This document shows, piece after piece, positions 52,777 through 60,492 of a stretch of 64,000 bases of DNA. The notes under the pieces were generated by a model, which saw only the letters and a list, made by a program, of their open reading frames with translations, was not told the DNA's origin and ran no database searches. Each line of letters begins with the position of its first letter. The stretch's first letter is position 1. Made by a program: the position numbers and the translations under genes. The DNA is taken from NCBI GenBank assembly GCA_044507625.1, contig JBIQJE010000015.1:1-64000 (forward strand), in the 5' to 3' direction. This DNA comes from Hyphomicrobium_A sp044507625 (GTDB lineage: Bacteria > Pseudomonadota > Alphaproteobacteria > Rhizobiales > Hyphomicrobiaceae).

Positions 52777-53538
52777 ATGATCAACTCCGATCTTCACTTT
52801 TATTGCGATGAAACAAGCCATAGGGGCCATAGATTTGCTGCAGTTAGTGGCGTCCTCGTCAACCGGACGCGACTAGAGGTCATCTCGGCGGAACTTGCTG
52901 CACTCAAATGCGCCTATCGAAAAAACGCATCATCAGAACTTAAGTGGGAGAAAGTCAATCGTCACGATTTGCCCGTGTACAAGGCGTACTGCGACTACCT
53001 ATTCTCGCTGATGAGCGCGAACTCCGCCCACTATCACGTCGTGATATGCGACTTCAGACACTACGATCACAAGGCGCTAAATGATGGAGATCGGAACAGG
53101 AGCGTTAGCAAGACCTACTACCAACTGCTGCTCCATCGATGCTGTGCCCTTTATGGCAGTCAAGCTCGAATTCACGTTCGAGCGGACCGAGGTGATTGCA
53201 CAAAGGCACTGCCGAGCTATAGAGACGCACTGAACCAAGAGGCGCGCCAACGGTTCAGGACTGACACAGCACCTATCGCTTCAATCGATCTGATTGATTC
53301 GACCAGCATCGCTATAATGCAGATGAACGATATCGTTCTCGGCGCCATAGCATCGCATCGCAATGGCAGGCACCTGCTCGACGGAGCATCACCCCACAAG
53401 TCCGAACTGGCCGAATACGTGCGCGAAAAATTCGGCGTAGCCAGCTTCGCATTCAGCACCCCGAAGGGTCAGCGGCGGCACTCTATTTGGAACTGGCAAG
53501 GGACGCTTAGGAAAGTGGCCGCCACCAGCACTAGATGA
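52777..53538 (+). CDS. DUF3800 domain protein, transposon passenger
   Basis: A 253-residue protein with the DUF3800 opening DLHFYCDETSHRGHRFAAVSGVLV (acidic YCDES-type motif), ELKWEKVNRHDLPVYKAYCDYLFSL, HYHVVICDFRHYD, ARIHVRADRGD and IASIDLIDSTSIAIMQMNDIVLGAI (late acidic residues). The spaced acidic residues suggest an RNase H-like metal site (inference). DUF3800 proteins are widespread in defence islands and on mobile elements, with unknown biochemistry. ATG at 52777 is used; an upstream TTG at 52771 is possible. Confidence 0.82.
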   Translation: MINSDLHFYCDETSHRGHRFAAVSGVLVNRTRLEVISAELAALKCAYRKNASSELKWEKVNRHDLPVYKAYCDYLFSLMSANSAHYHVVICDFRHYDHKALNDGDRNRSVSKTYYQLLLHRCCALYGSQARIHVRADRGDCTKALPSYRDALNQEARQRFRTDTAPIASIDLIDSTSIAIMQMNDIVLGAIASHRNGRHLLDGASPHKSELAEYVREKFGVASFAFSTPKGQRRHSIWNWQGTLRKVAATSTR

Positions 53539-53641
53539 GCCCCATTTTTGGGAACCGGTAGGCTCAACACGCGCCCCTTAGGGCGCTGCTTCGTAACTGA
53601 TGACAGACGAGAATCTAATGCTGTTCGCTCTAAATTTCAAG

Positions 53642-54598
53642 TTAAGCGCCCAGCGGCGGACTAACTGTTCGGTAGGTCAAGCGCTTACCGCTGGCGCCTT
53701 GAAGTGCCTTGCAAGCGCGAGCCTCGTCCTCCACGCCCCGCGCGCTCCGGCTGTTGTATCGAAAGTCGAACTCCGCGAGATATCGGTGCAGGTGCTTCTC
53801 CGAACAGTGCTGGTATACGCCCTTCATGCCGCGCTTGAAGATCGAGAAGTAGCCTTCAACCGTGTTGGTGTGAACGTCACCGCGAACGTATTCATCAGCC
53901 GTGTGATTGACCGCTTCGTGGGACGCTGCGTCGATGCGGCCAACATAGGCCGCAGCGCTGTCGGTCATAACGCGGGCCTCTCGGGCGATGTTCTCGTTGA
54001 CGATGGGCACCAGCGTCTTGGCCGACACGTCGGCAACGTGGACGCTACGAACCTTGCCGCCGCGCTCCACTAGAGCCAATACTGCATTCTTGTGACCGTA
54101 GCCCCGGCGCTTCTTCTTGCCGGGCTTCGTGCCGATGAACGTCTCGTCGGCTTCAACGATGCCAGAGCCGCCAGCGCCGCCCATAGGCGCCAGATCGCCA
54201 GAGCGCATCGCCTCGCGAAGCCGATGGGTCATGAACCAAGCCGCTTCATAGGTGATCTCAAGCACGCGGTGCAGTTGGTGCGAGCTGATGCCCTTCTTGC
54301 TGGAGCAGAGAAGATGCGTCGCCTGCATCCACTTGTGCAGCGGGATGTGGCTGCTCTCAAACACCGTACCGACGCGGGCAGTAAACTGCTTACGGCAGTG
54401 GCCGCACTTCTTGAGGCCGTGGCGCTCGACGCCTTCCGGGTGCGTCTTGCTCGGCTTGGAGCGTACGCCCTTCAACGTATAGATGCGCTCGTTGCCGCCA
54501 CAGTGAGGGCATGCAGGGCCGTTCGGCCAGATAATGCTTTCGAGCTTTGCAAAAGCCGCCGCCTCATCGTGAAAGTACGGCTTGCTGAGAATGGACAT
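53642..54598 (-). CDS. IS1595-family transposase
   Basis: A 318-residue transposase. The N-terminal zinc ribbon has CPHCGG and CGHCRKQF. The ISXO2-like catalytic domain follows: GIVEADETFIGTKPGKKKRRGYGHKN (first Asp), RVMTDSAAAYVG (second Asp), and HTNTVEGYFSIFKRGMKGVYQHCSEKHLHRYLAEFDFRYN (Asn/His/Glu region). The frame is complete, so it may be active. It lies at the right end of the element, transcribed inward from the right terminal repeat. Confidence 0.95.
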   Translation of the reverse strand: MSILSKPYFHDEAAAFAKLESIIWPNGPACPHCGGNERIYTLKGVRSKPSKTHPEGVERHGLKKCGHCRKQFTARVGTVFESSHIPLHKWMQATHLLCSSKKGISSHQLHRVLEITYEAAWFMTHRLREAMRSGDLAPMGGAGGSGIVEADETFIGTKPGKKKRRGYGHKNAVLALVERGGKVRSVHVADVSAKTLVPIVNENIAREARVMTDSAAAYVGRIDAASHEAVNHTADEYVRGDVHTNTVEGYFSIFKRGMKGVYQHCSEKHLHRYLAEFDFRYNSRSARGVEDEARACKALQGASGKRLTYRTVSPPLGA

Positions 54599-54643
54599 AA
54601 CGACAATCCCCGTTGTTACCGAGGAATGTAAGTCAACGGCTTG

Positions 54644-54666
54644 GGTTTGTCAACCGGATAATCGCT
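54644..54666. repeat. Right terminal inverted repeat
   Basis: Reads GGTTTGTCAACCGGATAATC then GCT on the plus strand, the reverse complement of the left end apart from the outermost base. Confidence 0.87.
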
Positions 54667-54674
54667 TTTTCTTT
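54667..54674. repeat. Right 8-bp target-site duplication
   Basis: TTTTCTTT, identical to 52027-52034. Confidence 0.85.
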
Positions 54675-55171
54675 TGCGCGCGCAGAACGGGTGTCCACGA
54701 CGAGCAGCACTGCTGTGCGGCGCTTCGCGGCGAACGTACGCCATCTCGCAACTCCGGCGGCCGCGCCGAACACATGGGAAAGATGAAAGACAAGCTCTGC
54801 AATGGACGGATTCGCTGCACCCCTCGACGCCAGATCGCGTAACACACGTTGGACCGCCGCATGGACTGACACATCTAGCGCGCCGCCCGTAAGCTGCAGC
54901 CATCGCAAGCTGGCAGCGCTGATGTGTTCCACCCATGCCGGAGCAAGCGATCGCTGTCGCCCCGCCGGGTGCGTCGCGGGCGCAGCGCCGTCATAGGATG
55001 CCGTGCCGGCATGGGAAGCCTATTGAAGACATCGGCATCCCGCGCGATCTTGAAGGGATGGACGAAATCGCCAGCGCCCCGCGCAATCCCGCTCCGGCAT
55101 CTCCGGCCGTAATTTCCCTGTCCCCGGTGAGGATACTCCCCACGGCTACGACTGACCGGCTGCGCTATCGC
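54675..55171. other. Stretch right of the IS element, no firm gene
   Basis: About 500 bases between the element and the CXXCW gene. A minus-strand frame from 54932 (GTG; HISAASLRWLQLTGGALDV, IAELVFHLSHVFGAAAGV) runs into the right terminal repeat and ends there at 54633, so if real its C-terminus was replaced by the insertion. Before insertion it would have continued antisense into xoxJ without a nearby stop, which argues against a real gene. An in-frame upstream extension of the CXXCW gene also covers part of this stretch. Confidence 0.4.
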
Positions 55172-55900
55172 GTGCCTATAACGGAGCGCCAACGCGCGCG
55201 GCGGTTGGAGCTGTGCAAGCTGGTGTTCTGCGTCTCGTTTCTTTTCTCCGCGTCGATGGCGCCACCGTCCTACGCGGGCGAAGCGTCACCATCTGCAGCG
55301 TCGGCGCGTGAGCGGTCATCCCCGCCGCCGTCGTCCGCCGCGATCGAAGGGCCGGTGCCCGAAGGACCGGCACCGCATCCGGATGTTCCGCCTGCGCCTT
55401 CGCCGGGCTCGGGGGCGTCCTCACACGTCGACGAACCCGCAGGCTATCGCATGGAGGATTTTCGCACCCCCGTACCCGCGACACTCCGCGGCGCGCGTGT
55501 GCTGACAAGCGATGATGCGGCGGATCTTTGGAACCGCAGCGGTGCGGTCTTCATCGATGTCTATCCCCAGGCGCCGAAGCCGCCCAACCTGCCCGCGGGA
55601 ACGTTCTGGCGGGATCCCGTTCACCGCAGCATCGAAGGCGCGGTTTGGATGCCGAATGTGGGCTACGGGGCGCTCTCGCCGGAGATGGACGAATATTTCC
55701 GCGCCCGCCTCGATGCGCTTTCGCATGGCAAGCGCGATGCGGCGCTCGTCTTCTTTTGCCTCAAGGACTGCTGGATGTCGTGGAATGCCGCCAAGCGGGC
55801 GCTCGAATACGGCTATACCAACGTCCTGTGGTTTCCTACCGGTACGGACGGATGGCAGGAACTCGGTTACCCGCTCGTTGTGGTGAAAAAACTGCCGTAA
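55172..55900 (+). CDS. PQQ-dependent catabolism-associated CXXCW motif protein
   Basis: A periplasmic rhodanese-like protein of about 242 residues. After a signal segment (KLVFCVSFLFSASMAPPSYA) and a Pro/Ser-rich linker comes the conserved domain: YRMEDFRTPVPATLRGARVLTS, AVFIDVYPQAPKPPNLPAG, HRSIEGAVWMPNVG and VFFCLKDCWMSWNAAKRALEYGYTNVLWFPTGTDGW. CLKDCW is the family motif. It accompanies PQQ alcohol dehydrogenases. The start is uncertain: GTG at 55172 or TTG at 55205 would both precede the signal segment; the open frame extends to 54935. Confidence 0.85.
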   Translation: MPITERQRARRLELCKLVFCVSFLFSASMAPPSYAGEASPSAASARERSSPPPSSAAIEGPVPEGPAPHPDVPPAPSPGSGASSHVDEPAGYRMEDFRTPVPATLRGARVLTSDDAADLWNRSGAVFIDVYPQAPKPPNLPAGTFWRDPVHRSIEGAVWMPNVGYGALSPEMDEYFRARLDALSHGKRDAALVFFCLKDCWMSWNAAKRALEYGYTNVLWFPTGTDGWQELGYPLVVVKKLP

Positions 55901-55984
55901 GCGCCACCGGGGATCCATGCGCGCAGTGCGAGCAGGCGCCAGTGTTCATCACACCGCTCTCCCGCACGCGCTGGCGCTAGCCCA

Positions 55985-56272
55985 CTATGGAACCGGTGCT
56001 GGCGTCGGCCGTGGCTGGGTCGTCGGATTGGGGCTCGGCACCGCCGGCGACGTCGACGGCGTAGGAGCCGGCGTCACGGTCCTGACCGAAGGACCCGAGT
56101 TCGTGTCTCCGACCTGTGTGCGGTCTCCGAAGGCGTAGAACAGAGCCATCAACGCAAGGACGACCGCAGCGGCGAAGATCAGCGGCATCGCGCTGCTGCC
56201 CCAGCTATCGAACGTGCGTGGCTGACGCGAATAGTCGTAACGCCGGTCATGGGGGCGATCGTAAAGAGCCAT
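55985..56272 (-). CDS. Small single-pass membrane protein with Pro/Thr-rich tail
   Basis: A 95-residue protein. The N-terminus MALYDRPHDRRYDYSRQPR is charged and aromatic, followed by one membrane span (MPLIFAAAVVLALMALFYAFG) and an exported low-complexity tail (VTPAPTPSTSPAVPSPNP). GGAGG precedes the ATG. Similar small proteins are common in Hyphomicrobiales; function unknown. Confidence 0.75.
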   Translation of the reverse strand: MALYDRPHDRRYDYSRQPRTFDSWGSSAMPLIFAAAVVLALMALFYAFGDRTQVGDTNSGPSVRTVTPAPTPSTSPAVPSPNPTTQPRPTPAPVP

Positions 56273-56514
56273 AGCAACCTCCATAGGTATGGAGAGGCAA
56301 CAGGCATGCTGGCGCAAAGTTCCCCCATACGTTGTTACGAAATCGATGCAAATTGCGCGGGCGGGACATTGCGAGCGCGCGCTAAAGATAACTGGCATGC
56401 GCATTGCGTGACGGCGGGGTCTTTCGACCTAAACGGTGTTTGCGTCGAAGGCGCAGCCCAGGCAGCGCAAAGTCGCCCAGGCAGCGCAAAGTAGCGCGCA
56501 GCGCAGATAAGAAA

Positions 56515-56544
56515 GGCCGGCCATCCATTTCGGAATGACCGGCC
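56515..56544 (-). terminator. Terminator of the lut-like operon
   Basis: GGCCGG...CCGGCC arms with paired CAT/ATG inside form a hairpin. On the minus strand it is followed by TTTCTTATC and lies about 25 bases after the stop at 56569. It fits the end of the 59290-56569 transcription unit. A 19-bp direct duplication (GCCCAGGCAGCGCAAAGT twice, near 56455-56492) is adjacent. Confidence 0.75.
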
Positions 56545-56568
56545 AGAACTACTCGGCAAAGCGTCGGA

Positions 56569-57444
56569 TCAGCTCTTCATCTGTTCCCGGATGAGGCGCG
56601 CAATTTCATAGGCCCGCTGCTCGATGAGCGTCGGAACCTCGCAAGCCATCGTCAGGTTGAGCTGGCGCTCCTGGAAGATGCGTGCATTCCAGTTGTATTC
56701 CTGCTGCTCGGGCGAAAGGTTTTTCGTCTCCGTCGGCAGCAATTCGTCCGTCGCGGCGAGGCCCTTCTCGGCGAGCTTCTGGCCCTCGCGCTCCAGTTCG
56801 GCCGCGCGCGCCTTCTGCCGCTTTTGGAATTCCTCGACGCGGTTGATTACGAATTTGCGGTCGGCATTGATGTGGCTGAAGACGCTGGCGAACAGCTCCG
56901 TCAGCTTACGGTCGCGATCGGCCTCGGGGATCGAGTCCGCGTATTCCTTGATGGCCTTCTCCGCATCCTCCGCGGAGACACGCCGGCTTTCCAGGACGCT
57001 GGTGAGATCGCGAATGCTGGGGTCGAACTCGGTTATGCCGTCGATAGGCGGCCCATCCCACACCTGCGCGGGGGAAATGGTCGGCACTTTACGCTGCACG
57101 CACGGCCAGTCGGGGCTGCTGAGAACGGCCGATGGAGAAACATCGGCTTGCTGCTGGTCCGGCGAGCCAGCTGCGCCGGGCGCGAACATCGGATGCGAGC
57201 TTGCGCCCGCGGGTGGAGCCGCCGTGCCGGGCTCCATGCCGCCGGGCCGTGCGCCGGGTACCACGCCCGGTGCGATGCCAGGCGCAACATCGGGCGCGCC
57301 CTCGACCTTCGGTGGCGGAGAGGTTTGCGCATAGGAGGGGGCCGCTGCGGCGAGGCCGACGAGAACTGCGGCCGCGCTTTGCAGCAAGAGGTTCGATTTT
57401 GCCACGTACATTTTTGTGTCTCGGTTTTTTGTCATTGTTTTCAT
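56569..57444 (-). CDS. Exported protein at the end of the PQQ/lut-type ABC operon
   Basis: A 291-residue protein with a signal peptide (LLLQSAAAVLVGLAAAAPSYA). A Pro/Gly/Ala-rich region (EGAPDVAPGIAPGVVPGARP) is followed by a compact domain: SSPDWPCVQRKVPTISPAQVWDGPPID, then long helices (FQKRQKARAAELEREGQKL) and a second Cys late (LTMACEVPTLIEQRAYEIARLIREQ). It overlaps the permease start by four bases. By position it corresponds to the exported LutG-type protein of the Methylobacterium lut cluster (inference). Confidence 0.75.
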   Translation of the reverse strand: MKTMTKNRDTKMYVAKSNLLLQSAAAVLVGLAAAAPSYAQTSPPPKVEGAPDVAPGIAPGVVPGARPGGMEPGTAAPPAGASSHPMFAPGAAGSPDQQQADVSPSAVLSSPDWPCVQRKVPTISPAQVWDGPPIDGITEFDPSIRDLTSVLESRRVSAEDAEKAIKEYADSIPEADRDRKLTELFASVFSHINADRKFVINRVEEFQKRQKARAAELEREGQKLAEKGLAATDELLPTETKNLSPEQQEYNWNARIFQERQLNLTMACEVPTLIEQRAYEIARLIREQMKS

Positions 57445-58520
57445 GCTCCCGCTCCCGGGCCGCCGCGACGGGCGATGAGGCCCTTCGATGGGTTATAGGC
57501 AAAGATGGCTGCGCCGAGGAACACCGCGGTGCAGGCAAGAACGATCCCGAGCGATGGCCAATCGACCTGCGCGTAGAGCGCAAAGCGAATGAGCTCGACG
57601 GCGTGCGTGAACGGATTGATCTGGCATATTTCATAGAGCAGCACGCTCGACTCCCGCACGCGCCACAGCGGGTAGAGCGCCGAGGATGCAAAGAACATCG
57701 GGAAGATGACGAAGTTCATCACGCCCGCGAAATTCTCGAGCTGGCGGATGACCGACGACATGAAAAGGGCCAGCGATCCGAGCATGAGGCCCGAGATCAC
57801 GAGCGCCGGCGCGACCGTGAGATAGTTCATCGACGGCGTCGTCATGTTCCAGAGGTAGATGACGGCGACGATGACGCCGAGCTCCACGACGGCCGCCAAT
57901 ACCAGCGCGCGCCGCATGAAGGTTTCCGAGAACCAGTCGGTCGCCGAATTGAATATGTTCAGCACGCCGAGGATGGCCGGCGCCGCCAGCAGCAGCGGAT
58001 AGGCCCAGCCGGTGAGCTCTGCCTCCCAGAAATAGAAGATGGCGAGAAACACGTAGGCCTGGATAGCCGCCACCGCGACGCCGCCTACGAGCTTTGAGAT
58101 CAAGAGGAACGAGCGCGGGAACGGGCTGACGAGTAGCGTGCGCATGGCGCCCGTCTCGCGGTCGTAGACCATCGACAGCGACGACTGCATCGCATTGAAC
58201 AGCAAAATCATGCCGAGCAGACCCGGCACCACGTAGACCTCGTAAAGCACGTAGGTTTCGTAGGGCGGTATGATGGAGACGCCCAGCGTCTGCCGGAAGC
58301 CGGCCGCGAAGATGAACAGCCAGATGAGCGGGCGGACGAGCGCCGACATGAAGCGCTCGCGCTGGCGCAGGTAGCGCAGCACCTCCCGCCAGACGATGCC
58401 GTTGAAGCAGGTGAGGTAAGCGCGCGGACCAAGGCGCGGCGGCGCCGCGGTCCATGAGCGGTTGCTGATGGTATGGGTAGCGCCAGTCTGCGCGCTTGCG
58501 GTTGCGCTCATGGCGGTCAT
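57441..58520 (-). CDS. lutF: ABC-2 type permease, PQQ-dependent alcohol dehydrogenase/lut system
   Basis: A 359-residue inner-membrane permease with six or seven hydrophobic segments: ALVRPLIWLFIFAAGFRQTLG, VYVVPGLLGMILLFNAMQSSLSMVYDRETGAMRTLLVSPFPRSFLLISKLVGG (conserved ABC-2 loop), LVISGLMLGSLALFMSSVIR and FVIFPMFFASSALYPLWRV. The N-terminal 45 residues are an extension. It overlaps the ATPase gene by four bases. ABC-2 permeases usually export; in lut clusters the system is linked to lanthanide uptake. The symbol is assigned by context. Confidence 0.85.
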   Translation of the reverse strand: MTAMSATASAQTGATHTISNRSWTAAPPRLGPRAYLTCFNGIVWREVLRYLRQRERFMSALVRPLIWLFIFAAGFRQTLGVSIIPPYETYVLYEVYVVPGLLGMILLFNAMQSSLSMVYDRETGAMRTLLVSPFPRSFLLISKLVGGVAVAAIQAYVFLAIFYFWEAELTGWAYPLLLAAPAILGVLNIFNSATDWFSETFMRRALVLAAVVELGVIVAVIYLWNMTTPSMNYLTVAPALVISGLMLGSLALFMSSVIRQLENFAGVMNFVIFPMFFASSALYPLWRVRESSVLLYEICQINPFTHAVELIRFALYAQVDWPSLGIVLACTAVFLGAAIFAYNPSKGLIARRGGPGAGA

Positions 58521-59290
58521 GCGGCGAGTTCCTCAGTGCCGGTCAGCTTGCGAAAGGCATCGCTCACCGACTGCGTTCGTGTTTCGGATAGAAGCTCGGG
58601 CACCGATCCGGTGAACAGCACGCGCCCTTTGTCCAGCACGACGACAAGATCCGTAGGCTGGACCTCGTCGAAGAGATGCGTCGCCCAGAGAACGCCCAGC
58701 CCTTCCTTTTCGACGAGCGAGCGCACGATCTGGATGACGCTCTCGCGCGAGCCGATGTCGAGGCCGACCGTCGGCTCGTCAAGCAGCAGCAGCGAGGGCT
58801 GATGCAGCAATGAGCGGGCGATCTCGACGCGCCGCGCCTGCCCCCCCGAAAGATTGCGGACTTTCTCCTTTGCGCGATCGGCGAGGCCAACGATCTCGAG
58901 GGCACGCTCGGTGCGTTTGCGCGCCTCCCGTCCGCTGATGCCGTGGAGCGCGCAGTGATAGAGCAGGTTCTGCTTCAGCGTGAGGTCGAGGTCGAGCGTA
59001 CGGCTCTGGAAGACGACGCCGAGACGCTGCAAGGCTGCCATGGCGCGCCGGCGGATGTCTTCGCCGAAGATGCGGATCTCGCCGGTGACGTTGTCGTAAA
59101 GGCGCGTGATGAGAGCGAACAGCGTCGACTTGCCGGCGCCGTTGAGTCCGAGGAGCACAACGAAGCGGCCACGCGGAATCTCGAGTGAAACATCGCTGAG
59201 CGCGCGGTTTTCGCCGAAGCTGTGGCTCACGTTCTTGACGACGAGAGCCGGTGCTTCGGCGGTGGGCGGAATGTTTTCTGCCATATCCAT
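58517..59290 (-). CDS. lutE: ABC transporter ATP-binding protein, PQQ/lut system
   Basis: A 257-residue ATPase. Walker A is LLGLNGAGKST, Q-loop VVFQSRTLDLDLTLKQNLLYH, signature LSGGQARRVEIARSLL, Walker B LLLLDEPTVGLD and H-loop LWATHLFDE. It pairs with the downstream permease. An alternative start two codons in (MAENIPP) is possible. The symbol is by context with the Methylobacterium lut cluster. Confidence 0.9.
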   Translation of the reverse strand: MDMAENIPPTAEAPALVVKNVSHSFGENRALSDVSLEIPRGRFVVLLGLNGAGKSTLFALITRLYDNVTGEIRIFGEDIRRRAMAALQRLGVVFQSRTLDLDLTLKQNLLYHCALHGISGREARKRTERALEIVGLADRAKEKVRNLSGGQARRVEIARSLLHQPSLLLLDEPTVGLDIGSRESVIQIVRSLVEKEGLGVLWATHLFDEVQPTDLVVVLDKGRVLFTGSVPELLSETRTQSVSDAFRKLTGTEELAA

Positions 59291-59449
59291 GCGACGATTG
59301 AACTATCGGCCGCTCGCTTTCAAGCCATTAGAGAACTTCTGTGTTTCTCCAGGGCTTGGCCACGCTGAGGCGACCGCGTCTCGTCCTTTTTGCTCCTATA
59401 AGCCTCATCGAGTCAGCGAGGCCGCCGTGCCTCGGAGACGGCGGACGTC

Positions 59450-60433
59450 TTAGAACGGCGCCACGACCACACCCCACGGATAGCGGCCCGTGCGGATGGA
59501 TTTGATCACCTTGAGCGCGTCGACGTCGATGACAGAGACGTCATTGGAAGCGCCATTGGTGGTCAAAAGTTTCTTGCCGTCCGGAGTAAATGCGAGCTGC
59601 CAGACGCGCTGCCCGACGAGGAGATATTTGATCACCTTGAACGTCGACGTGTCGATCACCGCAACGCGGTTGGCCGGCCCAAGGGCTACAAAGGCGGTCT
59701 TGCCGTCCGGCGTGATGCGCACGCCCACCGGCTGAATGGCTTCCGGTGTGATGCCGGGGATCTCGAAATGGATCTTGGTGATGATCTTCCGGTCCGCAGG
59801 ATTGATGACCGTGACGGTGCCTCCGATCTCCGCGCTCACCCAGAGCTGGTCGCCCTTCGGGTTGAACATGGCGACGCGCGGGCGGCTATCCACCAGCACG
59901 TTGTCGAACGTCTTGTGCGTCTCGGTATCGATGAAGTGGGCCATGTTGGTCGTTTCGGAGGTGTTCACCAGCACCTTGCCGTCCGGGCTCATGCCCATGC
60001 CCTCCGGCTCGACGCCCACCGGAATGTCGTTGATGATCTTGCCCTGTTCGATGTCGACCACGGTAACGAGATTGTCGTCCTCGTTCGCCACGTACAGCGG
60101 ATTACCCGAAGGATGCAGCACGAGCAGCTCAGGGTCGGGACCGGAGGGCAGCGTCTTCACCAGCTTGTGCGTTTTGGTGTCGTAGACCTGGATGATGTTG
60201 TCGTCGCTGGTGCAGACGATCAGCCACTTGCCGTCCTTGGAGAGGATGACGCCGCGCGGACGCTGGCCCACGGGGAAGGTATTGATAACCTCCATTTTTT
60301 CCGTGTCGATCACCGAGACGGTGTTGTCCTTTTCGTTGGTGACGAACGCCGTATAGGCCAACGCGGCCGGCGCGGGCAGCGTGAATGCGGAAGCAATGCC
60401 GAGCAGCGCGGCGATGCCAACCTTGAAGCGCAT
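59450..60433 (-). CDS. PQQ-dependent catabolism-associated beta-propeller protein
   Basis: A 327-residue secreted YVTN propeller. Signal peptide MRFKVGIAALLGIASAFTLP is followed by seven blades of about 42 residues such as YTAFVTNEKDNTVSVIDTEKMEVINTFPVGQRPRGVILSKDGK. ATG at 60433 is chosen because AGAAGGA lies nine bases upstream. It sits between the substrate-binding protein and ATPase genes of the lut-like operon and is paralogous in type to the propeller at 43630. Confidence 0.92.
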   Translation of the reverse strand: MRFKVGIAALLGIASAFTLPAPAALAYTAFVTNEKDNTVSVIDTEKMEVINTFPVGQRPRGVILSKDGKWLIVCTSDDNIIQVYDTKTHKLVKTLPSGPDPELLVLHPSGNPLYVANEDDNLVTVVDIEQGKIINDIPVGVEPEGMGMSPDGKVLVNTSETTNMAHFIDTETHKTFDNVLVDSRPRVAMFNPKGDQLWVSAEIGGTVTVINPADRKIITKIHFEIPGITPEAIQPVGVRITPDGKTAFVALGPANRVAVIDTSTFKVIKYLLVGQRVWQLAFTPDGKKLLTTNGASNDVSVIDVDALKVIKSIRTGRYPWGVVVAPF

Positions 60434-60492
60434 TAGGAACATTCCTTCTGAGGATTTCACGTGCCGTTCGCGGCGCTCATCTCTTTGCACGG

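Larger units (their letters stand above)
52035..54666. mobile_element. IS1595-family element with passenger genes, 2632 bp
   Basis: Terminal inverted repeats of about 23 bp share GCGATTATCCGGTTGACA plus AACC; the left end starts with G and the right with A. An exact 8-bp target duplication (TTTTCTTT) flanks the whole. Inside are a frameshifted small gene, a small minus-strand gene, a DUF3800 gene and the transposase. The passengers have lower GC and different codon use from the host genes. IS1595-type elements with cargo are known; this cargo combination is not one I recognise. Confidence 0.87.
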
